Below are positions 1 through 8,160 of a stretch of DNA of 64,000 nucleotides, piece by piece; the stretch's first letter is position 1; each line of letters begins with the position of its first letter. The position numbers and the translations under genes were made by a program. Below the pieces are notes generated by a model. That model did not search any database. It was not told the origin of the DNA and saw only the letters and a list, made by a program, of their open reading frames with translations. Origin of the DNA: Clostridium sp. BNL1100 (lineage in GTDB: Bacteria > Bacillota > Clostridia > Acetivibrionales > DSM-1351). The stretch spans positions 248,001 through 312,000 of the forward strand of contig NC_016791.1 in NCBI RefSeq assembly GCF_000244875.1. Direction: 5' to 3'.

Positions 1-2
1 GT

Positions 3-191
3 GATTGGCAGAATTATTTAGCTGATAGATGGGTAGAAGTTCTAAAAGCAAATACAACAAAAGCCAATGAACCTTGGTTTAACAATACTCTAAGAAAGTT
101 TGCATTGAAGTTCATTGACTTTTATGAAAGTTTAAATCCACAACAAAAAGCAAATCTTAAGAACAGAATAGAGAGACTAACAAAAGACTAA
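3..191 (+). CDS. C-terminal fragment of unknown protein (5' end outside window)
   Basis: An open frame runs from the window edge to a TAA at 189-191 and encodes 62 residues rich in Lys, Asn and aromatic residues, ending in a charged helix (NRIERLTKD). No motif identifies it. Its stop abuts the stop of the convergent DNA methyltransferase with no spacer. Such tail-to-tail packing is common for restriction-modification partners, so a restriction endonuclease or accessory subunit is possible, but only by position. The upstream sequence would decide this. Confidence 0.6.
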   Translation, partial: DWQNYLADRWVEVLKANTTKANEPWFNNTLRKFALKFIDFYESLNPQQKANLKNRIERLTKD

Positions 192-1334
192 TTATTCTTT
201 TATTAATGAGAGATATAATGCCCTTGCAATGTACCATCCAAGGACAGGAGGAACAGCATTTCCAATCTGCTTATATGTATATGTTGCAGCACCTTTAAAT
301 TCAAAATCATCAGGGAATGTTTGTATTCGTGCACATTCCCTGACAGATAATCTTCTCCAACCTGTAATATCATCTGGATTTTCTGGTTTTGTAGTTCTAT
401 AATGTCCTTCAATATTTCCATGATGCTCAGCTCTTATAGTTACAGAAGGCTTATCTGCTGAAATCCTGCAATTACCTTGTAGTTTCTTTCCTTCATAGAA
501 TTTGGCTCTAGATACATCCTTTAAAGTATGATTGAATATGTTAGGTGCATCCAATTTACCCCACAAATCATCGATAGCTTCCTTAGCAGTCATCCAAGGC
601 CTATCTTTTGAAAACTGGTCTCTGTCAGGTTTAGGAAGATAAATAGTCTTATGTAAATCTTCTCTAATACCAATTATAAACACCCTTTTTCTTGTCTGTG
701 GTACTCCATAATCTGTAGCATGAAAGAGGTTATAAGTAACATTGTAGCCACATTTAGCAAAGTCCTCTTTTATTAGTTCTATTGTCTCATTACTACCATT
801 TATATTTGTAAGACCTTCAACATTTTCAGCAATAAAAGCCAAAGGTTGACAATGTTCAATTACTCTTTTCATTTCTAAATAAAGTTGACCTCTTTCAGAA
901 GATAAACCCTTTCTCAACCCTGCAATACTAAAATCCTGGCAAGGAAATCCACCTATTACAATATCAGCTTTTGGAATTGTATTTATATCAACATTCTTTA
1001 TATCATTACATACAATATCATGCTTGAAATTATGTTTATAAGTTTCACAGGCATGGCTTTCAATATCATTTGCCCATATAATGTTAAAATTATTCCTCTC
1101 ATAATGTTTGCCAAATACTGCAAAATCGCCTCTAAAACCCAAGTCTTTGCCACCACAACCACTAAATAGGGATACTACAGTAAAGACTTTATCTGATGGA
1201 AGAGGTATTTTAACATCAATAAATTTAAAAGGAATAACTTTACATTCATTTATGTTTTTATCCTTATTTTTTATATCAGATAAATCTGGCAATATACTTA
1301 ATTGGTCATTTAAAGCAGTACTTTTACCTGACAA
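192..1334 (-). CDS. DNA (cytosine-5-)-methyltransferase
   Basis: Type II C5 methyltransferase that transfers a methyl group from AdoMet to cytosine in a short DNA target. Numbered from the upstream ATG at 1349, motifs appear in canonical order: motif I FSGCGG (62-67), motif IV GGFPCQDFS with catalytic Cys137, motif VI ENV (175-177), motif VIII QTRKR (218-222), motif IX RLSVRECARIQTFP (about 333-346) and motif X QIGNAVPP. The variable region between VIII and IX is the target-recognition domain; the target cannot be read from sequence. The ATG at 1349 has no SD, whereas a TTG at 1334 follows GGGGTG by 7 nt, so I prefer 1334. No cognate nuclease is visible except possibly the convergent partial gene. 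Its promoter holds a LexA-like palindrome. Confidence 0.93.
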   Translation of the reverse strand: MSGKSTALNDQLSILPDLSDIKNKDKNINECKVIPFKFIDVKIPLPSDKVFTVVSLFSGCGGKDLGFRGDFAVFGKHYERNNFNIIWANDIESHACETYKHNFKHDIVCNDIKNVDINTIPKADIVIGGFPCQDFSIAGLRKGLSSERGQLYLEMKRVIEHCQPLAFIAENVEGLTNINGSNETIELIKEDFAKCGYNVTYNLFHATDYGVPQTRKRVFIIGIREDLHKTIYLPKPDRDQFSKDRPWMTAKEAIDDLWGKLDAPNIFNHTLKDVSRAKFYEGKKLQGNCRISADKPSVTIRAEHHGNIEGHYRTTKPENPDDITGWRRLSVRECARIQTFPDDFEFKGAATYTYKQIGNAVPPVLGWYIARALYLSLIKE

Positions 1335-1429
1335 ATTATTACACCCCATTGCTTTTGTATTTTATAGATATAAGCATTTTACAAGAAAACAGTTTAAAAG
1401 TAAATTAAAACACTTGTTCATACTATATT

Positions 1430-1459
1430 ATTATATAAAAGAACAGGTGTTCTTGTCAA
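1430..1459 (-). promoter_or_regulatory. Promoter of the methyltransferase gene with LexA-like box
   Basis: On the minus strand TTGACA (1459-1454), an 18-nt spacer and TATAAT (1435-1430) form a near-consensus sigma-A promoter about 95 nt upstream of the gene. The spacer holds the perfect palindrome GAACAGGTGTTC (1441-1452), the GAAC-N4-GTTC form of Gram-positive LexA/DinR boxes, extended to AAGAACA-GG-TGTTCTT. A weaker partner, AACACTTGTTC, lies at 1409-1419. The rest of 1350-1781 holds only a short stop-bounded stretch (about 1455-1541) that reads like a coding remnant but matches nothing I recognise. Confidence 0.6.
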
Positions 1460-1790
1460 TGATTTAGTTAAAGATGGAAAACCAAAATTGTTCATTATTC
1501 TTTCATCAATAACCTTCAAATGCTGTGTAGCTGAATTCGAATAAAAATTGTAAAGTTTTCTGGTCCGTTATAGTCAAGCAGGAGAAAGGTTAGAAACTAA
1601 GAGCATGAGTAATATTTATTTAAATACCAAATAGTGATACTATATAACATATAATGGCTTGATAGAATACTTACGGGTAGGCTTAGTGTGGTAAAATCAT
1701 AACGCTTATGCGACCATGGAGAAGAAGGTAAAGTCGTAGAGTAAATCTTAGGCTTTTCTGTTTAGAATTATTCTTGAAAGGATGATCAAT

Positions 1791-2372
1791 ATGATACTGG
1801 ATTTACTTAAAAAGCGAAAAAGTGTAAGAAACTTTACAGGAGAAGAGGTTCCGGAAGAAGTTACTAATTATGTTCTTGAAGCCGGGAGGTTGTCACCATC
1901 TGGTGGAAACCAACAGCCGTGGAAATTCGGATTGATAACAAATAAGGGACTGATTAATGAAATAGCTGACATAGCTTATAATCAGAAGTGGATAAAAACG
2001 GCTAGCTTTCTGATTGTTCTATGTACGTACAATGTAGACAAATCACTTGGCGGCAGAGGTATTCAAAAAGCGCGTTTTCCGGGAATTGCTGAAATAATAG
2101 ATAATATGGACGATGAGATTTATACAAAACTACATATGGAGGAACACCAAACAAAAATTCCTGGAACGCATATGGTCATGGCAGCATTAGAACATGGATT
2201 GGGGTCAACATGGATTTCTTATTTTGATGTTGATAAACTTACACAGTTTCTAAGCCTGCCTAAACCTTATATTGCTTCCGAGATTATTGCTTTCGGTTAT
2301 CCGGTTAATAATGAAAAGGTAACAGATAAAAAGAGTTTTGATGAGGTTGTATTTTATAATAAGTTTGAATAA
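1791..2372 (+). CDS. Nitroreductase family protein
   Basis: FMN-dependent nitroreductase-like oxidoreductase of 193 residues, the usual family length. The N-terminal KRKSVRNFTGEEVPEE and the following GRLSPSGGNQQPWKF are the classic FMN-phosphate-binding segments, and the centre has the family's GLGSTWIS flavin-contact loop. It probably reduces nitroaromatics, quinones or a similar acceptor with NAD(P)H in the cytoplasm; the substrate is unknown. An ATG at 1782 overlaps the SD GAAAGGA (1776-1782) and is unlikely to be used; the ATG at 1791 is spaced correctly. It stands alone, with no clear co-transcribed neighbour. Confidence 0.88.
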   Translation: MILDLLKKRKSVRNFTGEEVPEEVTNYVLEAGRLSPSGGNQQPWKFGLITNKGLINEIADIAYNQKWIKTASFLIVLCTYNVDKSLGGRGIQKARFPGIAEIIDNMDDEIYTKLHMEEHQTKIPGTHMVMAALEHGLGSTWISYFDVDKLTQFLSLPKPYIASEIIAFGYPVNNEKVTDKKSFDEVVFYNKFE

Positions 2373-2472
2373 TGAAGCAAATACTGGCGCATTGTAATTA
2401 CTTTTCAATGGTTATCGAGTCTTCAATACCAATTTTCTAAATTTTCTTGTTTCTTTGTATCAAAAATAGTAC

Positions 2473-2530
2473 TTGATTATTAAGAATTTATGTTATATAT
2501 TTGTAACATGAAGTTATAAATATATAACAT
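2473..2530 (+). promoter_or_regulatory. Promoter overlapped by tandem palindromic operators
   Basis: TTGATT (2473-2478), 17 nt and TATATT (2496-2501) form a promoter. It is covered by two related imperfect palindromes, 2491-2508 (TGTTATATATTTGTAACA) and 2512-2529 (AGTTATAAATATATAACA), centred 21 bp apart, that is two helical turns on one DNA face. Together they form an 18-bp inverted repeat with 17/18 matches (2490-2507 and 2513-2530). This likely controls the downstream DUF3796-like/Xre pair; the Xre protein at 3072 is the obvious candidate ligand. Confidence 0.5.
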
Positions 2531-2629
2531 GGCTTTACCAAAATAGTATTTTGCGATACCGATTTTCCCTCAGCATGTGTGAGAAAAGCTTACAGTAAAT
2601 TAGTTTAAGTTTAAATGAGGGATTAACAA

Positions 2630-2692
2630 ATGTTTCCAGAATATAAGAGATTCTGCACCGATAGGGTATACAAAATACTGTGGGAAACTTGA
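2630..2692 (+). CDS. Possible 20-residue small ORF
   Basis: ATG at 2630 follows a weak GAGGG (2617-2621) and opens 20 codons ending at TGA 2690-2692, between the tandem-operator promoter and the DUF3796-like gene. No homology is recognised. It may be a leader ORF or chance. Confidence 0.15.
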   Translation: MFPEYKRFCTDRVYKILWET

Positions 2693-2730
2693 GCATCTAA
2701 AATGAGTATAAAAAGAGAGGGGTTTTATAT

Positions 2731-3069
2731 ACGAAGAATAAGTTTGGGTATTTTGGATTATTAGGATTATTAGGCATATTGGGTTTTATTACAGATAACA
2801 AGGCTTTTCTGGGGTTTTTCGGATTTCTGATATATTTTAGATATTTCACTATTATACCTGATGAGTTATTTAAGGATAATGTAAAAAAAGCAGCAACTCC
2901 TGCTTTCTTTATATCTGTAACGGTAACAGCAATGACAATTGTCCTTACTGCAATAATCAAACTAAATTTGATATTATCAATGGGACTGATAATAAGTTTT
3001 ATTGTTTCTATGATTGTTTTCACAATTCTTCTAATGACTTATGAATATATAGAAAGTAGACAAGATTAA
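2731..3069 (+). CDS. DUF3796-like small membrane protein, apparent ACG start
   Basis: Predicted integral membrane protein of about 112 residues with a Gly/Leu-rich N-terminus ([14 protein letters not shown]) and hydrophobic segments near residues 12-45, 55-75 and 80-100. The N-terminal block resembles DUF3796 proteins, which often sit beside small Xre regulators. The frame is open from 2701, but the first ATG/GTG/TTG codon is TTG 2779, inside the conserved block and without an SD. GAGAGGGG (2715-2721) lies 9 nt upstream of ACG 2731, exactly where a family-typical start would be. Either ACG is used, the gene is an inactivated allele, or the base is a sequence error. The Xre gene starts 2 nt after the stop. 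Function unknown. Confidence 0.6.
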   Translation, partial: TKNKFGYFGLLGLLGILGFITDNKAFLGFFGFLIYFRYFTIIPDELFKDNVKKAATPAFFISVTVTAMTIVLTAIIKLNLILSMGLIISFIVSMIVFTILLMTYEYIESRQD

Positions 3070-3071
3070 AT

Positions 3072-3275
3072 ATGATAATCAAAACAAAAATTAAAGAATA
3101 CAGAGCAAAAACAAATATGAAACAGGAAGAACTGGCGGCTTTAGTTGGTGTAAGAAGAGAAACAATAGGTCATCTTGAGAATGGTAAATATAATCCGTCT
3201 TTAAAATTGGCATTCGATATAGCGAAAGTGTTTAATACTACAGTTGATGATATGTTTCAAATAATTGATGATTAA
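3072..3275 (+). CDS. Small Xre-family transcriptional regulator
   Basis: A 67-residue protein consisting almost entirely of one HTH_3 (Cro/CI-like) domain: helix-turn-helix [20 protein letters not shown] at about 17-36, then the family tail [19 protein letters not shown]. It should bind DNA as a dimer with no separate sensor domain. It follows the DUF3796-like gene with a 2-nt gap and is probably translationally coupled. This regulator plus small membrane protein pairing recurs in Firmicutes and again at 8252-8862 in this window. The tandem palindromes at 2490-2530 are its likely operators. Confidence 0.88.
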   Translation: MIIKTKIKEYRAKTNMKQEELAALVGVRRETIGHLENGKYNPSLKLAFDIAKVFNTTVDDMFQIIDD

Positions 3276-3301
3276 CTAACTATATTTTGGGGGTGACTCA
3301 T

Positions 3302-4201
3302 TTGCATAAGTTTTTAATTATAATTGGCAGAATAAAATGGCTGGGGCTAATTGGGTTAATTGGAGTTATATTAGGTAATCCATATTTAAAGTTATTTTGG
3401 CTCGTTATGCTATTAGGGTTGATTGAAATATTTTATAATTTGCCAGTCACTTTTCAAAGTATTAAGCAAGTGTTTTCTATACCGGTTACATATATTTCTC
3501 ATGACTTTTGCTTACCATCTCCAAATAATCACAATTGTAAAATCGAATATATTTTACCTTTTGAGAGGGAGTGTAGTGTAGTCAATGGTGGCCTTGATAA
3601 AAGTGTATCACATTCGTGGTATATTTTGCCCCAGAGATATGCATATGATTTTTCAGTTATAGACCAACACGGAAAGTCTCATACAGGGGATGGTAAATCA
3701 GTTGAGAATTACTATTGTTATGGAATGAACATCATTTCACCTGCTGATGGTGAAGTGGTTAGTGTGTGTGATAAATACGCTGACAGTAAGGTTTATGCAG
3801 ATGGTACGGTGGACTGCAGTGCCAGAGATATCCGTGGAAACTATATAATGCTTAAACATGACGGAAATCAGTACAGCACTATTGCACATATCATGCCCAA
3901 AAGCATCCTTGTTGCAGCAGGCCAAAAAGTTAAACGGGGTGAAATTGTTGCCAGATGTGGTAATTCAGGTAATAGCAGCGAACCTCATATTCATTTTCAA
4001 ATACAAGATGGTAAGAATTTTTTTGCATCTGCTGGGTTGCCAATTCATTTTAGTGATATTACAATTACTGAGAATGATAATTACAAATTATATGACTCCC
4101 GACCTCTCAATATTGAAGAAAGTAGAGTACCATTTGCAGATTTTAATAAGGCTGAAATAAGGAGTATTCACAGAGGCCAAACTGTTAAAAATCATAATTA
4201 A
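3302..4201 (+). CDS. Membrane-anchored M23 family peptidase
   Basis: Starts with one or two hydrophobic segments (about residues 2-60) and continues into an extracytoplasmic LytM/M23 fold. AYDFSVID supplies the metal-binding Asp region, the glycyl core GNYIMLKHDGNQYSTIAHI and the KVKRGEIVARCGNSG loop are typical, and HIHFQ supplies the HxH zinc motif. M23 enzymes are zinc endopeptidases that cut peptidoglycan cross-bridges or peptide stems. The first possible start, TTG 3287, lies inside the SD; GGGGGTG at 3289-3295 places the start at TTG 3302. It directly follows the Xre gene (26-nt gap) and may share its transcript. Confidence 0.85.
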   Translation: MHKFLIIIGRIKWLGLIGLIGVILGNPYLKLFWLVMLLGLIEIFYNLPVTFQSIKQVFSIPVTYISHDFCLPSPNNHNCKIEYILPFERECSVVNGGLDKSVSHSWYILPQRYAYDFSVIDQHGKSHTGDGKSVENYYCYGMNIISPADGEVVSVCDKYADSKVYADGTVDCSARDIRGNYIMLKHDGNQYSTIAHIMPKSILVAAGQKVKRGEIVARCGNSGNSSEPHIHFQIQDGKNFFASAGLPIHFSDITITENDNYKLYDSRPLNIEESRVPFADFNKAEIRSIHRGQTVKNHN

Positions 4202-4334
4202 AATTTATTAGGCTGGTTATGAATTCACTTCCTTATTTTTTTGAATGTTACTTAAATATTGATGTGTAAAATTATAGCTTCTAGACTGTCAAAAACGTCG
4301 AGTAATGATACTCAGATTACTGTAAAATAAAATC

Positions 4335-4346
4335 ACTTCCGGAAGT
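4335..4346. promoter_or_regulatory. 12-bp perfect palindrome upstream of AraC-type gene
   Basis: ACTTCCGGAAGT, a perfect palindrome, lies 23 nt before the TTG start at 4370 and just ahead of the SD AGAAGGAGG. It could be an operator or a small mRNA hairpin; no regulator is assigned. Confidence 0.25.
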
Positions 4347-4369
4347 AATAATCAGAAGGAGGATAGAAT

Positions 4370-5878
4370 TTGGATTATTTTATTGAAATATGCACAATTA
4401 TAACTTTTATAGAGCAACGAATAAAGCAGAAGCTTGATTTTGCAGAACTCGAAAAAACCTTAAACTTCACTTATCGCCACATAAGAGGAATATTTAAGAT
4501 ACGAACCAACATGTCTTTGTCGCATTACATTATGATTCGAAAGATTGCTAATTGTGCTCTTGAAATAGTATCGACACCAAAAAGCCTGACAACAATAGCT
4601 TTCGAATATGGCTTTGATAACTATGATACTTTTACTCGGGCTTTTAAGCGTGAAACAGGTATCAGGCCATCAGAGTTTAAAAAGTCTGGACTTGTGTGTG
4701 GAAGAAAGCATATTTGTTTGGGTGTATATGCTCCGGCTATTTTAAATCTTGATCAAAAATCTGTCCTTCAAAATTTATCGGAGGTTGATTTTATGAGTAA
4801 AACTTTTAAAACGCAGGATAGTTGTATTCTTTATGGTGTACCTAAAGTGTATTATGGACGTAATATTGGCGGTGGTTGGCAAGGTACTCCATTTCCTATG
4901 TGCTTACAGGCTGTCTTGGATTATATGGGTCAAAATGTCCATTATTCATATATTATGGCAGCATCGGGTGCATCATTTAGATTAAGATGGAATGTAAATG
5001 GTTGGGATTTAAGTGCTGTTGATATTAGAAATATCTATGAAAAAAAGTTAATGCCATTTGAACTGGCATTTAAAGCAGTAGGGAGAAAGTTTAAAATTCT
5101 AAATAAAGATTCCTATTCATATAGCAGGAAAGATTTTATTAATCTCATTAAGTCAGAAATTGATGAGGGACGTCCGGTGATTGCCCTTGGAGTTGTTGGT
5201 CCACCTGAAGCCAGCATCATAACAGGTTACAAAGATAATTGTGAAACTATATTAGGGTGGAGTTTGTTTCAAGATAATATGGAGTTTTCAGAAAACGTTA
5301 CTTTTGATGAATCGGGGTATTTTATCTGCAATAAATGGTGGGAAAATACAGAAGCAGTTATGTCAATTGGCGAAGAAATCTCCGTAATGTCTTCAATGAA
5401 AGAGTTGCTTGAAAATGCTTACTATTTGCTGACTACAGATACAATCCGGGTGGAGGAATGTGGTACATATTTCGGAGGACAAAAAGCATACTCTGCATGG
5501 GCCAGTGCTATGGCAGATGATTTAAATTTCTCAAAACAAACACAGCTTTCTTTATTAATAGAGCGTATGATGTGTTTTGGTGATGCTGTAACAATGGTTG
5601 GTGAAGGCCGCTCATATGCGGCAGGATATATAAACTGGATAGGAGAAACAAATCCGGAAGTGTCAAATGAATGCAGAAATTGTGCAGGGTACCTTAATGC
5701 AGTAGCTGATAGTGTAACAAAAATGTCAAATATACTAGGAGGCTTTGGCGGTGAGGATGCAGTGCAAAAATTTGCTGATAAAGAAATCAGAATGCAAATT
5801 GTTTCTTTAATTAAACTGGCACAGCGGAGTGAGGCCAAGGCTTGTGATGAATTAAAAACCTTAATTTGCAAGGTATAA
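4370..5878 (+). CDS. AraC-type HTH fused to C39/BtrH-like papain-fold domain
   Basis: Two-part protein of 502 residues. Residues 1-115 form an AraC/XylS HTH domain with the second-helix signature (IAFEYGFDNYDTFTRAFKRE, then TGIRPSEFKK). From about 142 comes a domain resembling BtrH_N/C39-like papain-fold proteins: PFPMCLQAVLDYMG (candidate nucleophile-position Cys), GRPVIALGVVGPPEA and ETILGWSLFQ. The C-terminal helical part (380-502) is unassigned. An internal SD (CGGAGG 4779-4784) precedes an in-frame ATG at 4793 (residue 142), so the second domain could also be made alone. The start is TTG 4370 behind AGAAGGAGG. Likely a sensor-regulator acting on a small ligand; proteolysis is not shown. 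A methyltransferase gene follows 45 nt downstream. Confidence 0.8.
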   Translation: MDYFIEICTIITFIEQRIKQKLDFAELEKTLNFTYRHIRGIFKIRTNMSLSHYIMIRKIANCALEIVSTPKSLTTIAFEYGFDNYDTFTRAFKRETGIRPSEFKKSGLVCGRKHICLGVYAPAILNLDQKSVLQNLSEVDFMSKTFKTQDSCILYGVPKVYYGRNIGGGWQGTPFPMCLQAVLDYMGQNVHYSYIMAASGASFRLRWNVNGWDLSAVDIRNIYEKKLMPFELAFKAVGRKFKILNKDSYSYSRKDFINLIKSEIDEGRPVIALGVVGPPEASIITGYKDNCETILGWSLFQDNMEFSENVTFDESGYFICNKWWENTEAVMSIGEEISVMSSMKELLENAYYLLTTDTIRVEECGTYFGGQKAYSAWASAMADDLNFSKQTQLSLLIERMMCFGDAVTMVGEGRSYAAGYINWIGETNPEVSNECRNCAGYLNAVADSVTKMSNILGGFGGEDAVQKFADKEIRMQIVSLIKLAQRSEAKACDELKTLICKV

Positions 5879-5923
5879 GAACTTATTTCGTATAAGCATT
5901 AGTTCGTTGAAAGTGAGGGATGT

Positions 5924-6562
5924 ATGAATATACATGAACGTATTGAAAAGTGGCAAGTAGAAGATGGGGTATACTTGTTTCATAAAATGAAATTACCGGA
6001 TAACTCTGTATTTATTGATTTTGGGTGTGGTTATGGGGAATATACTATTTCTTTGGCACTTTCGAATAAGCATAGCACTATATACTCTGTTGACAAGAAT
6101 AAAAAAATGTTGGAAATTGTACATAACAAAATAGAGACTCATTCCATAACAAACGTATACCTTGTCAAGGCAGATGGGTCTCTTTCGATTGATTTTCCTG
6201 ATTGCTATTCTGATATGATATTAATGTATGACTTTATTCACGGCAACACACAGGAGAAGTTACCGATAAGATTTAAGATGTTTGAGGAAGCCAAAAGGGT
6301 ATTAAAACCAAATGGGATTCTTTCTATAGCGCCGTTTGAATGTGAATATCTTAGGGATTCAAGTGGAAAAAGGAGAAAATACTCTCTTGGTAGGCTGATT
6401 ACTGAAGTTGAGAATTATGGATTTCAGTATTACGAAAGTATTGATGGAGCAGTTCACTTCGACTATTATCACAGCCCGTATCATTGGAAGAAATTGAACG
6501 GTGAGATGCCGTTTGATTACCTGGAAGTTGGACCAGTTATAAATTTTTATAAGCAAAAGTAG
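5924..6562 (+). CDS. Class I SAM-dependent methyltransferase
   Basis: A 212-residue Rossmann-fold methyltransferase. Motif I VFIDFGCGYGEYT (about 28-40) binds AdoMet, the acidic end of beta-2 is YSVDKNKKML, and a post-I segment VYLVKADGSLSIDFPD is followed by the motif IV region MILMYDFIHG. FEEAKRVLKPNGILSIAPFE is the typical beta-5 lead-in of UbiE/Methyltransf_11 enzymes. The substrate is unknown (small molecule or protein). ATG 5924 has GTGAGGG upstream. It lies 45 nt after the AraC/C39-like gene and may be co-expressed with it. A hairpin ends the unit at 6594-6628. Confidence 0.85.
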   Translation: MNIHERIEKWQVEDGVYLFHKMKLPDNSVFIDFGCGYGEYTISLALSNKHSTIYSVDKNKKMLEIVHNKIETHSITNVYLVKADGSLSIDFPDCYSDMILMYDFIHGNTQEKLPIRFKMFEEAKRVLKPNGILSIAPFECEYLRDSSGKRRKYSLGRLITEVENYGFQYYESIDGAVHFDYYHSPYHWKKLNGEMPFDYLEVGPVINFYKQK

Positions 6563-6593
6563 TAAAATAAATATGCAATAAATAGAAACTAAA

Positions 6594-6640
6594 AGGTCTG
6601 ATTTCGACAGAAAACCGGAACCAGACCTCTGTAACATTTT
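6594..6640. terminator. Intrinsic terminator between methyltransferase and pgk
   Basis: AGGTCTG (6594-6600) pairs with CAGACCT (6622-6628); inner TTTCG pairs with CGGAA through one wobble. The plus-strand tail contains T6 about 10 nt later, and the minus side is U-rich too, so it can serve both converging genes. Confidence 0.6.
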
Positions 6641-6655
6641 TTATAGCTCTTTATG

Positions 6656-7924
6656 TTATTTGTTCTGGAGTGCTGCAACGCCGGGAAGGGTTTTGCCTTC
6701 TACAAGTTCAAGTGAAGCACCTCCACCCGTGGAAATATGCGACATTTTATTAGCAAGTCCTGCCTTATTTACGGCAGAAACGCTATCGCCTCCGCCAATA
6801 ACGGTACATGCATCGTTTAAGCCAGCAATAGTTTGAGCTAAAGCAAAGGTGCCTTTTGCAAAATTAGGCATTTCAAAAACTCCCACAGGACCGTTCCAAA
6901 AAACAGTTTTAGCTGTGGAGAGTACTTTGTTGAATAGCTCTATTGACTTCGGTCCTATATCAAAGCCTTTCCAATCACCCGAAATACTGACATCAGAAGT
7001 TATTTCCGTAGTAGCATCAGAACTCATTTTTTTGGCAACAACATGGTCTATAGGAAGGTATATCCCTGAACCTTTGGACTCTGCTTTAGCGATTATGATC
7101 TTAGCCGTATCAAGCATATCATCTTCTACCAGAGATGCCCCGGTAGCGATACCTTTGGCTTTTAGGAACGTATAAGCCATTGAACCGCCGATGATCAGTG
7201 CATCAGCTTTGTTTAGCAGGCTTTCGAGAACTGCAAGCTTGGATGAAACTTTAGCTCCCCCAATGATAGCGACGAAGGGTTTTGCCGCATCATTTACAAC
7301 TTTCTCCTGAAGATATACCAGTTCTTTTTCCATCAGAAATCCTGCAACTGCCGGAAGATATTGTGCGATAGTCTCTGTTGAGGCATGAGCTCTGTGAGCA
7401 GTTCCGAATGCATCATTTACATAAATGTCAGCGTAGGACGCCAGCTCCTTTGCCATTTTTTCTCGTTCAGATGCTTCCTTACTGGTTTCTTCCTTGTAGA
7501 AACGGGTATTTTCCAGCATGAGAACTTCGCCATCCTTGAGTGAATCTGCTTTGGCTTTGGTTTCTTCTCCTAAACAGCTAGACGCAAACTGAACAGGTTT
7601 TCCCAACAATTTTGAAAAATAATCTGCTACAGGAGCTAATTTGTGTTTGCCAGCTAAATATGCCTCCTCATCAAAGGTCTTGCCCTCGGCTGCAGCTTTG
7701 TCACGGGCTTTCTGGCTATCTTTTTTTGGATCGCCGAGATGACTCATTAGGATAAGCCCGGTTACATTTCGGTCCAAAATATACTTGATTGTGGGCAGAG
7801 CCGCCTTGATTCGGGTATCGTCTTGAACAATACCATCTTTCATGGGTACGTTAAAGTCGACTCGCATAATAATTTTTTTACCCGTCAAGCTAATATCCTT
7901 GACTGTTTTTTTCGATATACTCAT
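6656..7924 (-). CDS. pgk: Phosphoglycerate kinase
   Basis: Glycolytic enzyme converting 1,3-bisphosphoglycerate and ADP to 3-phosphoglycerate and ATP in the cytoplasm. RVDFNVPMKDG (21-31) and DDTRIKAALPTI (35-46) bind 3-phosphoglycerate; GGAKVSSKL and the C-terminal GGGDSVSAV and STGGGASLELVEG build the nucleotide site. At 422 residues it is longer than the usual ~395-400 because of a Lys/Ala-rich insertion after SHLGDPKKD (about 66-93). In that motif, Asp replaces the Arg that normally contacts substrate (HLGRP in most PGKs). Similar longer versions occur in some anaerobes as far as I recall. It stands alone, not beside gap or tpi, with its own promoter at 8010-8038. Confidence 0.97.
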   Translation of the reverse strand: MSISKKTVKDISLTGKKIIMRVDFNVPMKDGIVQDDTRIKAALPTIKYILDRNVTGLILMSHLGDPKKDSQKARDKAAAEGKTFDEEAYLAGKHKLAPVADYFSKLLGKPVQFASSCLGEETKAKADSLKDGEVLMLENTRFYKEETSKEASEREKMAKELASYADIYVNDAFGTAHRAHASTETIAQYLPAVAGFLMEKELVYLQEKVVNDAAKPFVAIIGGAKVSSKLAVLESLLNKADALIIGGSMAYTFLKAKGIATGASLVEDDMLDTAKIIIAKAESKGSGIYLPIDHVVAKKMSSDATTEITSDVSISGDWKGFDIGPKSIELFNKVLSTAKTVFWNGPVGVFEMPNFAKGTFALAQTIAGLNDACTVIGGGDSVSAVNKAGLANKMSHISTGGGASLELVEGKTLPGVAALQNK

Positions 7925-8009
7925 GTATAACCTCCTTAATTATTTATTAGTTTGCTCAAAAAACACAAACCGCTTTCGAGGCCTATGTTTCAAAATGTAA
8001 GCTATATGA

Positions 8010-8038
8010 ATAGTATCAATAATTTTCCATATGGTCAA
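8010..8038 (-). promoter_or_regulatory. pgk promoter
   Basis: Minus strand TTGACC (8038-8033), 17 nt and TACTAT (8015-8010), about 85 nt upstream of the pgk ATG. The remaining part of 7925-8160 shows nothing else I can name. Confidence 0.6.
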
Positions 8039-8160
8039 ATATAGAAGGCTGTGTTTTATGTAGCTCTATAAATTTTGGGACGTAAAAAAAGAACTGGTTA
8101 TAAATTTTTATAAGCAGAATTAGTTTTATATGTGGGTTTAATAGATAAAAATATTTTAAT

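Noticed and set aside
1542-1781. Riboswitch or gene in the gap before the nitroreductase gene
   Set aside because: No conserved aptamer sequence, no stable hairpin and no ORF with an SD could be seen.
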